NCBI GenBank assembly: GCA_009773455.1
Contig: WSXU01000001.1
Coordinates: 1-64,000, forward strand
Source of the DNA: Bacteroidota bacterium
Lineage (GTDB): Bacteria > Bacteroidota > Bacteroidia > Bacteroidales > Lentimicrobiaceae
Reading direction: 5' to 3'
DNA length: 64,000 bases
The position numbers and the translations under genes are program-made. The stretch's first letter is position 1. Each line of letters starts with the position of its first letter. Positions 9,901 to 18,415 of this stretch are shown here, piece by piece. The notes beneath the pieces were generated by a model. That model saw nothing but the letters and a program-made list of their open reading frames with translations. It was not told where the DNA came from and did no database searches.

Positions 9901-12900
9901 CCAACTACGTAAATGTCGACCCGTTGCCTGTTTGCACCATCACTGCCTCTGATACCATATTCTGCCCCGGTAGTTCCGTGACCCTGACGGCATGTAACCT
10001 GATGACAGGCTATCAATGGTATAAGAACGGCAATGCCATCCCGCTTGCCACTGCTCAAACCTATAGCGTAACGCAACACGGTGAGTATTATGCCTCAGTC
10101 ACCAACAGCTTCGGTTGTTCTGATAAAACCAACAGCCTTTATATTTACATGCATAAGATTCCAAAGGCAAAAATAAAAGGCAACGGTTATGTTTGTGCCT
10201 CACCAGGAGGAACTGCCTATTTTAATCTGACGACCGTTTTTGATTCAGCCTATATATACAGTTGGGGCAGTAATCCTCCGGGAGCCGTCTTCACTCCGGG
10301 AACCGGCAATTCGCCCTGGGTTACCCTCACTTTACCCTTAACCTTACCTGCTGTCTTTGATTTCTTTGTGAATGTAACCGACACAATCACCGGTTGTACT
10401 GCAACGGATACGCTTTGTATCTGGTTCTATGAAACACCTTCATTTACATTACCAACCCTCAATATCTGCGAAGGCACGAGTACCGTTATTTCACCCTCTC
10501 CGGTAAATCCTGCATTGTTCGATTATCTGTGGAATACCGGGCAAACAACTCCTTTTATTACAGCATCCTCACCGGGCTTCTACAGCCTCACGGTAACCAA
10601 CAAATCTACAGGATGTGATGCCACCATGAATGCAGGTTTTATTTTCGCAAAACCCGATCTGAGCCTGTTCCCCCTGGGTTGCGATTCCATCTGTGATACG
10701 GATACACTGAATCTTTACATTCCGCTTCCGCTGAATGCCGTTGCACCTTACAACACTTACCCGACAGCCTACCCATCCATCACCTGGTATGAAACCTCGA
10801 ACTGGGGAACCCCATTAGGTTATGGTGAGAATCTGCCATTCTCCTCGAATGTCACGGGTAATTACCAGATAGCAGTTGTTGTTTCCAACAACTTTAATTG
10901 CGTAGATACTGCAGGGGTTTTCTGCCTGAAAGTAAAAAACTGTCCGCCTTATTACGGAACCGATTTCGGGGATGTACCTGATGACGATGTGCTGCCGGGA
11001 GATTTTCCGACTTTGCTGGCAAGCAATGGTGCAAGGCATCTGATAGCCCCCGGTGTATTCATGGGTTCAATGGTGGATCCTGAAACCAATGGCCAGCCAA
11101 GTTTCATGGCCGTCTGCGATGACAACGATTGTATAGTTTCACTGGGTGACGATGAAGATGGCGTAACCATGCCTCCGAATGTCACCCAGGGCTCATCGGT
11201 TTCAATCACTGTTGTGGCTTCTGTCAACGGATTCCTCGATGCCTGGATGGACTTTAACCTGAACAGCGACTGGTCAGACCCGGGTGAGCATATTTTTATC
11301 AACCAGGCGCTTTCTGCCGGCTCCAATACACTGACAATGAACATCCCGGCTGCAGCCGGTCCCGGACTATGCTATTCCCGCTTCCGGTTCAGGACAACCA
11401 ACAATCCGATTAACTTCTTCGGCCTGGAATCTGATGGTGAAGTAGAGGATTATGCCATTCACATTGATCCTGTTTCAAACGGTGAGAAGGATTTTGGTGA
11501 TGTGCCCGATGATCCCGGAAACCCGAATGATTATCCAACCTATCTTTCAGGCAATGGCGCACGCCACAGCATCAACCCTTTGATTTTCCTGGGATCGAAA
11601 ATTGATGCTGAAGGTGACGGTCAACCGACGGTGATTGCCGATGGTGATGATTTGAACGCCTCTGACGATGAGGATGGTATAACGATGCCAGCTGTGGTGA
11701 TTCAGGCTTCAACTGTTAACCTGAACGCAACGGCTTCTGTAGCCGGATTCCTCGATGCCTGGATCGACTATAACGTGGATGGCGACTGGGCAGATGCCGG
11801 TGAGCAGGTTTTTGCCGGACAGCCACTGACTGCCGGATTAAACGCATTATCGTTCATAGTGCCGGTCACCGTTAGCATGGGACCTTCCTACGCCCGTTTC
11901 CGGTTCAGGACCAGCAGTGCTCCGATCAGTTATGACGGCCTGGTTGCCGATGGTGAAGTGGAAGACTATGCTGTATATGTTGAGCAGGTTGCCGGTGGTG
12001 AATTCGACTTTGGCGATGCCCCTGATAATCCTGAAACCTCACACTACTATCCGACCCTGCTGGCCAACAATGGCGCACGGCACAATATCTCCCCCAATAT
12101 TTATATGGGTAGTTTTGTTGATCCTGAAATCAACGGCCAGCCTTCCATCGGTGCCCGGTGCGATGATGTGGATTGCTTCTATCCTTCACTGGGTGATGAT
12201 GAAGACGGAGTGACCATGCCTCTGACCGTAAATCAGGGTGCAACAGTACCGTTTTCGGTGGTAGCATCAGTCAATGGTTTCCTGGATGTATGGGCTGATT
12301 TCAATATTGATGGCGACTGGGCCGATGCCGGTGAGCACATTTTTGTTAACCAGGCCCTTACTGCCGGTCTCAACAACCTGAACTTCAGCGTACCTGTCAA
12401 CGCCACCATCGGCGCGACCTACCTCAGGTTCAGATTCAGGACTTCACCAGCAGCAATCAGTTATGACGGACTGGTGCTTGACGGAGAGGTGGAAGACCAT
12501 ATGCTGACAATTGTTTCCGGCCAGCAGGAAAGTCTTGATTTTGGAGATGTGCCTGATAATCCGGGTAATCCCTCTGATTTCCCCACACTGCTTGCAAGCA
12601 ATGGAGCCAGACATAGCATTGTTCCGGGCATCTTGCTTGGAACCCTGATTGATGCTGAAGCCAACGGTCAGCCTGCTGCCCTGGCCGATGGAGACGATTT
12701 GTCCAATACCGACGACGAAGATGGTGTAACCATTCCATCTGTCGTTTATGTGGGCACCACAGTCTTTATCAATGTTACAGCTTCTGTCTCCGGGTACCTT
12801 GATGCCTGGATCGATCTCAACGGAAACGGTATCTGGGGTGCGGGAATCGAACATATTTTCACCAATCAGGCCGTAAGTGCCGGGTCCAATTCCCTTTCAT

Positions 12901-15737
12901 TTAATGTTCCGGGAGCTTCAACCGTAGGCCAGTCTTACGCAAGATTCCGATTCAGAACTTCTCCTGCTCCCATAGGTTTCAACGGGCTTGTAGCCGATGG
13001 TGAAGTAGAGGATTATGCTGTTTACATTGACCATGAAAACCCGGAAAGCTTCGATTTCGGCGATGTGCCTGACAATATTCAGCTCAGTACGGACTATCCG
13101 ACCTATCTGCTGAGCAATGGAGCCCGCCATCTGATTTCTCCTGCAGTATATCTGGGTTCACTGATTGATGCCGAAGGCGATGGACAACCAAATTTTGCTG
13201 CAACCGGTGACGACCTCGCCAATCTGGATGATGAAGATGGTGTAGTTATTCCGGCAGTGATCCCGCTTGGGTCAACTGCTGCGATCTCAATCACAGCCTC
13301 AACCACGGGCTTCCTGGATGCCTGGATCGATCTTAATACCGACGGAGACTGGGCAGATGCCGGTGAGCATATCTTTACAGGTCAACCACTCAACGCCGGG
13401 TTGAACAGTCTCTCATTCACCATGCCCATTACGGCAACCACAGGACAATCATACAGCCGTTTCAGGTTCCGCACCGCCAATACGGTAATCTCTTATGACG
13501 GTTTTGTTGCCGATGGAGAAGTTGAAGACTATGGTATCTATATAGAGCCGTTACCTCAGGGCAGCCTTGATTTCGGTGACGCCCCGGACAACTTTGATAT
13601 TGCCAATGATTATCCGACCCTGTTGATCAGCAATGGTGCCAGGCATGGAATCACGCCCAATGTTTTCCTGGGTTTGCTGGTTGATGCTGAATCCGATGGA
13701 CAGCAAGCCGTCGGGGCACTCTGCGATGACAACGACTGTGTGTTCCCGTCATCGGGCGACGATGAAGATGGAATTACCATGCCTCCGTTTGTACTTCAGG
13801 GTTCTTCGGTAAATCTGACTGCAGTTGCTTCAGTCAGCGGTTTCCTCGACGCCTGGATGGATTTCAACATCGATGGTGACTGGGCAGATGCCGGTGAACA
13901 AATCTTTACCACACAACCTCTTGCAGCAGGATCCAATACCCTCACATTCAATGTACCTGTCAATGCCCTGATGGGTCAGTCCTATACGCGGTTCAGGTTC
14001 CGTACCACAAATACTCCGATTAGTTACTACGGCTTTGTGGGTGACGGTGAAGTGGAGGATTATGCTGTATATATCGAAGGCTCACCCCAGGAAATGCTTG
14101 ACTTTGGTGACGCCCCCGATAAACCTCAAAACCCGAACGATTATCCGACCCTGATACTCAGCAATGGTGCCAGCCACATCATAGCAAACAACACCTACCT
14201 GGGCCTGAATGTTGACAGTGAAAGCGATGGACAGCCAACACCGGCCGCCAACGGGGATAACCTCAACAACATCAATGATCAGGATGGCGTAACTTTCCTG
14301 TGGCCGATGTCGCCGGGCAATCCATGCAAGATCAAGGTAGTGGCCTCTGTTGGCAATGCACTTTTCAATATGTGGATCGACTACAATGGAAACGGATCAT
14401 GGGCTGATGCAGGTGACCACGTATTTACCGACATCAACCCCGCAGCCGGTAACAATTTCTTCACCTTCCTGGTTCCGGGCACAGCCATTCCGGGACCCAC
14501 CTTTGCCAGGTTCCGCTTCAGTCATCAGCCCGCACTGTCATTCTCAGGACCAGCTTACGACGGAGAGGTGGAAGATTACAGGGTAACCATCAGCAAAACG
14601 AGTCATAAATGGCATCAGTTGCCCGATGATCATCTGCCCGGATTGCATTCAGATAATTCCGGAGGGGTGTCAGACGACTGGATTTGCAATGGCGGTCTTG
14701 TAACACAATTCGACTGGTGGGGCAACTATGAAATGACCGGAACCGGTGAGAACCGGGGCGACGGCATCGGTCACTTCGAAGTGAATGTCTACGGTGATGC
14801 CGATTGTCAGCCGGACGCAACCATACTTAGTTACAACATTCCTTTTGCTGAAATAGCTGAAGTAAATACCGGGCAGGTCAATACTGAGCTATCCGCCATT
14901 TATAAATACAGTTATATCCTGCCGGTGCCATTTGCACAGATTAAGGATCACAAATACTGGCTGAGTATCCGTGCCATTTCGGTCAATGCTGCGGCACCGG
15001 CACAATGGAGGTGGCAGGAGGCCAACCGCTGGATCAATCCGGTAAGTTGTCCTTCAGAAATCAACATTCCCGGAACCGGATGGCAGGAAATTTTCTTTGC
15101 AGACCCGGCTCCCGGACAGTACAGTGATCTGGCTTTCTCTGTCATCAATTCTCAGAGTAAGACCCTGAATCTGAAGTTGTACCTCGAAGGTTTGTATCAG
15201 GGGAACGGCGTGATGCGCAAAACACAGTCGGAAACCGGAGATCAGTTCCCCGGTCATACGGCCGATCAGGTGACCATTGAGTTGCATAACAGCCTTGATT
15301 ATGGTGTAATCGAGCATACATTCAGCAATGTTGAGATTGCAACCAGTGGCGACATCTCATTAAGCCCTGTGCCTGAAAGCCTGACCGGCGATTACTATGT
15401 GACCGTAAAACACCGCAACAGCGTCGAAACCACAAGCGCAAGCCCTGTTTCATTCAATGAAAGCGATATTACTGTTGACTTCAGTGCAGCGGCCTCGAGT
15501 GCTTATGGCAGTAACCTGCTGATGATGAGCGATGGTCAGGTGGTGATATACAGTGGTGATATTAACCAGGATGGTGCTGTTGATACAGGGGATGTAACTC
15601 CGCTCGATAATGACCAGTTCAATTTTGTATCGGGCTATGTGGTAACCGACCTGAATGGTGATGGAATGGTAGATACGGGTGATATAACCATTCTTGACAA
15701 TAATTCGTTCGGATTTGTCGGGAGTATCACGCCTTAA
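6963..15737 (+). CDS. Giant secreted PKD/Ig-like and GEVED-repeat adhesin-like protein with dockerin-type tail
   Basis: The frame opens with TTG at 6939, but ATG at 6963 begins a clean signal peptide (MRARLLLLVGMCLAYASVSG), giving 2924 residues. A PKD domain ('FWDFGDGTT') lies near residue 230 and another ('AWTFGDGATSF') near 940. They sit in a long series of Cys-containing PKD/Ig-like segments up to about 1330. Seven tandem GEVED domains of about 172-177 residues follow (1334-2545), each ending in a DGEVED motif. An unassigned Trp-rich domain fills about 2550-2730, and the shared tail closes the protein from 2733. No enzyme motif was found. Repetitive Ig-like and GEVED arrays are typical of cell-surface adhesins of Bacteroidota, so adhesion or matrix formation is inferred. 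It may be exported by T9SS. Confidence 0.85.
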   Translation: MRARLLLLVGMCLAYASVSGTGLRNTIRNQEYISTEKTSDRSVAKSDQAAVLSLPLQNKFLYWQKEVEQAYAMAGRLDADKPWQVDADLYLSQSCCPDFILKDAVEICPPDGACIGSTRPDQGGLGRAAAACKNTPHTYTVYPNDPSYTFTWTITGGSPASYTGNPVNIVWGSGATGIIKVVISNLAMGGSCIDSITREFCLIDGPKADFTVSPDTVCQNTPVNFTNTSLGGSVFFWDFGDGTTSTLASPPPHSYALPGNYTVLLKATDMGAGHPVGTGQGGEAVVACGCSDTATMQVVVLAGTGPEIVYDCCFGTVCAGDTSSFCTPMVCGSYNWTVTGGSIISGNNTSCIKIKWNPAYTGPTTVSLQSCPSSSCQGITTLDVPVLYPNLPISGPSTVCVGSSGSFSLPWMPGTYYTWSVNGPGLYSFNKKDRNVTTASITFNNPGLYWVKCVYNNPLAGCNGVDSIPVNVLPIFNITGDETVCEGSSIQYYAPVPANWSVSPPGPVISGNGSPIATIQWTPGNYVITAVSLIPNVYCNDTAYLKVKVIAKPILGSIQGTMTACPGSKHTFSISSNTSGSDFIWPASPGVNVLSEMGSDNDSIVAQLNGPGPWQISVYQNVEISPGNFCPSLTQILNISPYPTPVITGTTTVCVDAVVQYTASGPMPPGGFTWTILPSNRGTIQSGQGTNTVNIQWHGPPTTAALSVSHCSGSFTLGITINTPPVALATYNMLPVFCLGDNQVLTLSTPSGAGYSYQWYLNNTLLPGQTNNTLNINIASLALGVHQYHVVVTLNGCSIKSNIVNVKIESCNPGGPGGCDVIANFWTYPVCDTVFLVDQSTVTPPNTIVLYQWSVSGPGSGNFFPNANAPNPYLTVSASGQYTVTLTVTSSSSCTSTFSSIVNILLPNASFTFTSPVCQNSPATFNAIPNNPAFNYAWTFGDGATSFLAATQHAYDNTSPPSDTVILVITDQMGCIARDTNYVNVDPLPVCTITASDTIFCPGSSVTLTACNLMTGYQWYKNGNAIPLATAQTYSVTQHGEYYASVTNSFGCSDKTNSLYIYMHKIPKAKIKGNGYVCASPGGTAYFNLTTVFDSAYIYSWGSNPPGAVFTPGTGNSPWVTLTLPLTLPAVFDFFVNVTDTITGCTATDTLCIWFYETPSFTLPTLNICEGTSTVISPSPVNPALFDYLWNTGQTTPFITASSPGFYSLTVTNKSTGCDATMNAGFIFAKPDLSLFPLGCDSICDTDTLNLYIPLPLNAVAPYNTYPTAYPSITWYETSNWGTPLGYGENLPFSSNVTGNYQIAVVVSNNFNCVDTAGVFCLKVKNCPPYYGTDFGDVPDDDVLPGDFPTLLASNGARHLIAPGVFMGSMVDPETNGQPSFMAVCDDNDCIVSLGDDEDGVTMPPNVTQGSSVSITVVASVNGFLDAWMDFNLNSDWSDPGEHIFINQALSAGSNTLTMNIPAAAGPGLCYSRFRFRTTNNPINFFGLESDGEVEDYAIHIDPVSNGEKDFGDVPDDPGNPNDYPTYLSGNGARHSINPLIFLGSKIDAEGDGQPTVIADGDDLNASDDEDGITMPAVVIQASTVNLNATASVAGFLDAWIDYNVDGDWADAGEQVFAGQPLTAGLNALSFIVPVTVSMGPSYARFRFRTSSAPISYDGLVADGEVEDYAVYVEQVAGGEFDFGDAPDNPETSHYYPTLLANNGARHNISPNIYMGSFVDPEINGQPSIGARCDDVDCFYPSLGDDEDGVTMPLTVNQGATVPFSVVASVNGFLDVWADFNIDGDWADAGEHIFVNQALTAGLNNLNFSVPVNATIGATYLRFRFRTSPAAISYDGLVLDGEVEDHMLTIVSGQQESLDFGDVPDNPGNPSDFPTLLASNGARHSIVPGILLGTLIDAEANGQPAALADGDDLSNTDDEDGVTIPSVVYVGTTVFINVTASVSGYLDAWIDLNGNGIWGAGIEHIFTNQAVSAGSNSLSFNVPGASTVGQSYARFRFRTSPAPIGFNGLVADGEVEDYAVYIDHENPESFDFGDVPDNIQLSTDYPTYLLSNGARHLISPAVYLGSLIDAEGDGQPNFAATGDDLANLDDEDGVVIPAVIPLGSTAAISITASTTGFLDAWIDLNTDGDWADAGEHIFTGQPLNAGLNSLSFTMPITATTGQSYSRFRFRTANTVISYDGFVADGEVEDYGIYIEPLPQGSLDFGDAPDNFDIANDYPTLLISNGARHGITPNVFLGLLVDAESDGQQAVGALCDDNDCVFPSSGDDEDGITMPPFVLQGSSVNLTAVASVSGFLDAWMDFNIDGDWADAGEQIFTTQPLAAGSNTLTFNVPVNALMGQSYTRFRFRTTNTPISYYGFVGDGEVEDYAVYIEGSPQEMLDFGDAPDKPQNPNDYPTLILSNGASHIIANNTYLGLNVDSESDGQPTPAANGDNLNNINDQDGVTFLWPMSPGNPCKIKVVASVGNALFNMWIDYNGNGSWADAGDHVFTDINPAAGNNFFTFLVPGTAIPGPTFARFRFSHQPALSFSGPAYDGEVEDYRVTISKTSHKWHQLPDDHLPGLHSDNSGGVSDDWICNGGLVTQFDWWGNYEMTGTGENRGDGIGHFEVNVYGDADCQPDATILSYNIPFAEIAEVNTGQVNTELSAIYKYSYILPVPFAQIKDHKYWLSIRAISVNAAAPAQWRWQEANRWINPVSCPSEINIPGTGWQEIFFADPAPGQYSDLAFSVINSQSKTLNLKLYLEGLYQGNGVMRKTQSETGDQFPGHTADQVTIELHNSLDYGVIEHTFSNVEIATSGDISLSPVPESLTGDYYVTVKHRNSVETTSASPVSFNESDITVDFSAAASSAYGSNLLMMSDGQVVIYSGDINQDGAVDTGDVTPLDNDQFNFVSGYVVTDLNGDGMVDTGDITILDNNSFGFVGSITP
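10962..14596 (+). repeat. Seven tandem GEVED-domain repeats within the giant protein
   Basis: Copies start near 10962, 11490, 12006, 12537, 13053, 13569 and 14100, a period of 516-531 bp. Each begins DFGD(V/A)P and ends with a DGEVED motif. They share an 'LGDDEDG'-like acidic loop, an internal W.D.N.DGDW.D.GE. segment and a 'RFRFRT' strand. The seventh is the most divergent. Confidence 0.92.
15159..15737 (+). repeat. Shared C-terminal dockerin-tail module, copy C
   Basis: Third copy, closing the PKD/GEVED protein. It keeps LNLKLYLEGLYQG, YYVTVKHRNSVETTSASPVSF, SGDINQDG, DLNGDG and the end GSITP. At 579 bp it is slightly longer than the others. Confidence 0.92.
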
Positions 15738-15793
15738 CCTGCCTAACGGACACAGAAATCCTCTCTTAAGCCGATAACGGCCATTCTCTTCCG

Positions 15794-15840
15794 AAACCCT
15801 TTCTGCTGGTCAATGACCTTCAGAAAGGGTTTTCATTTTT
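15794..15840 (+). terminator. Intrinsic terminator of the PKD/GEVED gene
   Basis: A perfect 12-bp stem, AAACCCTTTCTG / CAGAAAGGGTTT, is followed by a T-rich tail. The loop contains a further short GGTC/GACC pairing. Confidence 0.85.
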
Positions 15841-16011
15841 TCGTGTACAAATTTTGCGGGGTTCATTGCTGCATCTGAAAATGTTATTAAATTGCAGGTA
15901 AATAAAGCACAGGATGTTACAAAACAGGTGTTTGGGTCATTTATAGTTATCATCAACACAAAGCTGCCAGCCTTTCCGGGACCGGTAAGTTAAGCCATTA
16001 AACAGAAGTTT

Positions 16012-17955
16012 ATGTATAACAGCATCAGATATTTAGCCATTTCTCTTACCCTGTTGCTTTCAGGCGGACCTCTAACAGCTCAGGATGCAAAAGATTTCGC
16101 CAGGCGTCATTTAAAAGGCCTGTCTGACCAACAACAGGCAGATTCACTCCTCAGGATGAGTGAAAATTATGCCGAAGAGAACCCTGACACTGCCTTGTTT
16201 CTTGCAAATATTGCTTTAAATATCTGCGAAAAATCGGAGAACAGGGAGCTATTACCTGAAGCATCTTTCAGAATAGCGGAAGCCCATTTCTATATGGATG
16301 AATATCAGAAGGCTATTGAATATTATAATAAAGCAGCTTCCGATGAATACAAGATCAAAAAAGATTCAACCGGATTTCTTGCCGACATGTTGAGCTATTC
16401 TGCATTGTGTTACCAGGAACTGGGTCTGAGTGAAAAAGCGCTCCAACTGAATATGACTGCACTCAAAATAGTGCAGAAATTAAACATCGCCAAACAGATC
16501 GGAGATGTGTTAAACAACATCGGAACCAACTATTTCAGCTTATCAATGTTTGATAAAGCCATTGAGTATTACAGCAAAACACTGGAACTTGACAGGAAAT
16601 CAGGTGATTCATCTGCGCTGTCCATTTCATTGAATAACCTGGGCTTGGTTTACAGTCGCTGGGGAAAGCATCAGGAAGCCATCAGATTTTATGATGAAGC
16701 CCTGGGATATACAACAGATGAAGTAAAGAAATCAATCCGGTTCAGTAAGATCGGGATGACATGGTATCATCTGAAAGACTATGATAAAGCACTTGAGTAC
16801 CTTCATCTGGCATTGAAGATAGCTTTGAAATATAACCAGGAAATCAAGATTGGTATCCGGAAAAATGAGATCAGTACGGTATTGGTAGCCAAAGGTAATT
16901 ATACTGAGGCACTCCGGCTGAACGAAGAAGCGCTCGGCATATTCAGAAAGGCAGGTATCATTGAATCACAGATAATTACCCTGTCTGATATGGGAAATAT
17001 TTTCAGAAAACTGGGGCAAACGGAGAAAGCCGAACAATGTTTCCTTGAAAGTGCAGCCCTTGCCGAAAAAAGTCAATCACTTTATCATCAGGCAAGAAAT
17101 TTCAAAAACCTTTGTGATTTGGCCGAAGCAGAGGGGGACTATAAGAAAGCGCTTGGCTATTTCAGGAAGTACACTGCAGCTCAAGATTCTGTTTTCAACA
17201 TTGAAAAGCACAGACAACTTGCGAATTTTGAGATCCTTTACGAAACAGATAAGAAAGAAAAGGAAAATCAACTGCTTCAGCTCGATCTTAAATTAAAACA
17301 AAGGAACCAACGGCTGGGCATTTCCATTATCATTGGTCTTATCCTGGTTCTTTTACTGATTTACAGCCTGCTCAGGGTAAAATCGAAGAATCTTAAACAG
17401 AATCAGCTACTGTTCAGTCAGGAACAGGCTTTGGCAAGGTTGGAAATAGAAAACAAGGAAGCCGAAAACAGGATGCTCAGCGACAGGGTTTTTGCAGAGC
17501 AGCAGATCAACCGTCTTGAAAGGGAGAAATACCAGGCAGAAATTGACCATAAGAATGCTGAGTTGGCCAGTTCAACGATTTGCCTGGTGAATAAAAATGA
17601 GATTCTCGGTGAAATCCGCGAAAAACTGAAAAACAATCATCACGCTGATAACATCCACGAAGTGGTTCAGTTTATCAATTCCAATACCGACATTGATCAG
17701 GATTGGCTGAAGTTCAGGACTACCTTCGAAAATGTCCACCCCGGATTCTTCGACCGTCTGAAACAGGACTTCCCTCAGCTGACCGATCACGACATCAGGC
17801 TCTCCTCCTATCTGAGAATTAATCTGAGTTCACGAGAGATCGCCGGGCTGATGAACGTATCGCTTGAGGCAACGAATAAAAGCAGGCAGAGACTTCGCAA
17901 GAAACTAAACCTTGAAGCAGAAGCCGACCTTACTTCCTTCCTCGTTTCTATGTAA
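16012..17955 (+). CDS. Membrane TPR protein with C-terminal LuxR-like helix-turn-helix (putative signal-transducing regulator)
   Basis: At 647 residues this protein has an N-terminal signal peptide ending 'PLTAQ', about six to seven tetratricopeptide repeats (about 40-400), one membrane helix near 433-455 ('GISIIIGLILVLLLIYSLL') and a long coiled coil (about 460-540). The C-terminal segment (about 590-647) reads like a LuxR/GerE-type helix-turn-helix: 'LTDHDIRLSSYLRINLSSREIAGLMNV' in two parts, followed by a basic recognition helix. This layout, with periplasmic TPRs and a cytosolic DNA-binding end, is a known Bacteroidota one-component sensor type. It sits between giant surface-protein genes. 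Control of these or of the small gene downstream is inferred from position only. Confidence 0.8.
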   Translation: MYNSIRYLAISLTLLLSGGPLTAQDAKDFARRHLKGLSDQQQADSLLRMSENYAEENPDTALFLANIALNICEKSENRELLPEASFRIAEAHFYMDEYQKAIEYYNKAASDEYKIKKDSTGFLADMLSYSALCYQELGLSEKALQLNMTALKIVQKLNIAKQIGDVLNNIGTNYFSLSMFDKAIEYYSKTLELDRKSGDSSALSISLNNLGLVYSRWGKHQEAIRFYDEALGYTTDEVKKSIRFSKIGMTWYHLKDYDKALEYLHLALKIALKYNQEIKIGIRKNEISTVLVAKGNYTEALRLNEEALGIFRKAGIIESQIITLSDMGNIFRKLGQTEKAEQCFLESAALAEKSQSLYHQARNFKNLCDLAEAEGDYKKALGYFRKYTAAQDSVFNIEKHRQLANFEILYETDKKEKENQLLQLDLKLKQRNQRLGISIIIGLILVLLLIYSLLRVKSKNLKQNQLLFSQEQALARLEIENKEAENRMLSDRVFAEQQINRLEREKYQAEIDHKNAELASSTICLVNKNEILGEIREKLKNNHHADNIHEVVQFINSNTDIDQDWLKFRTTFENVHPGFFDRLKQDFPQLTDHDIRLSSYLRINLSSREIAGLMNVSLEATNKSRQRLRKKLNLEAEADLTSFLVSM

Positions 17956-17991
17956 CATATTGATTTTATTATCTTTAGGATATATTTTCGT

Positions 17992-18037
17992 TTTGTCCTA
18001 CCATTTGTCCTACCCCGGGATTTGTTATACCCCGGAC
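17992..18037 (+). promoter_or_regulatory. Three direct repeats, possible operator
   Basis: TTTGTCCTACCA (17992), TTTGTCCTACCCCGG (18004) and TTTGTTATACCCCGG (18021) run in the same direction between the TPR/LuxR regulator and the acylphosphatase-like gene. The third matches the second at 13 of 15 positions. The ATG they precede is at 18078. A regulator-binding role is inferred. Confidence 0.4.
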
Positions 18038-18077
18038 ATAGATCATACATTTGCTCTGACGCAAATACCTTGCATTA

Positions 18078-18359
18078 ATGATAACATATTCTGAAATTAG
18101 TTTTATAAGAAAGAGCTATGAGGATGGTTTTGGATTCGCATGCATGAAAGCTGCATACGGATTTGGCATCAGGGGCAGGATGGACTATGGTCCGGAAACC
18201 GGGGTGAAAATTCTGGCAGAAGGTGAACATGACCAGATATCCGATTTTGTAAACTGGATCAGGACAAACATCAAAGATGTCAACCATTTGCTTTTTCTAA
18301 CAACGATCAACTACAGTGGTAAATATCAGGAATTTGATATTTATCGTCACACCTCATAG
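18078..18359 (+). CDS. Small acylphosphatase-like protein lacking the catalytic residues
   Basis: At 93 residues this is the usual length of acylphosphatases. The second half (GFGIRGRMDYG, then GVKILAEGEHDQISDFVNWIR) follows the family pattern: a glycine turn, a 'V.i.aeG' strand and an amphipathic helix. In active enzymes the phosphate loop reads G-x-G-F-R; here it is GFGFA, so the catalytic Arg is Ala21. The catalytic Asn position is Asp36 or Tyr37. I therefore expect no acylphosphatase activity, perhaps a binding or regulatory role. There is no signal peptide, so it should be cytosolic. It lies 122 bp after the TPR/LuxR regulator and 56 bp before the BNR/beta-helix giant gene. The fold assignment is by eye only. 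Confidence 0.5.
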   Translation: MITYSEISFIRKSYEDGFGFACMKAAYGFGIRGRMDYGPETGVKILAEGEHDQISDFVNWIRTNIKDVNHLLFLTTINYSGKYQEFDIYRHTS

Positions 18360-18415
18360 TTAACCCTGACAAACCGAATATTCAGATATCCAATAAACAG
18401 AACAAAACCGTAGTT

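Noticed and set aside
10962-14596. CRISPR or satellite DNA
   Set aside because: The repeats are coding and in frame with the GEVED motif.
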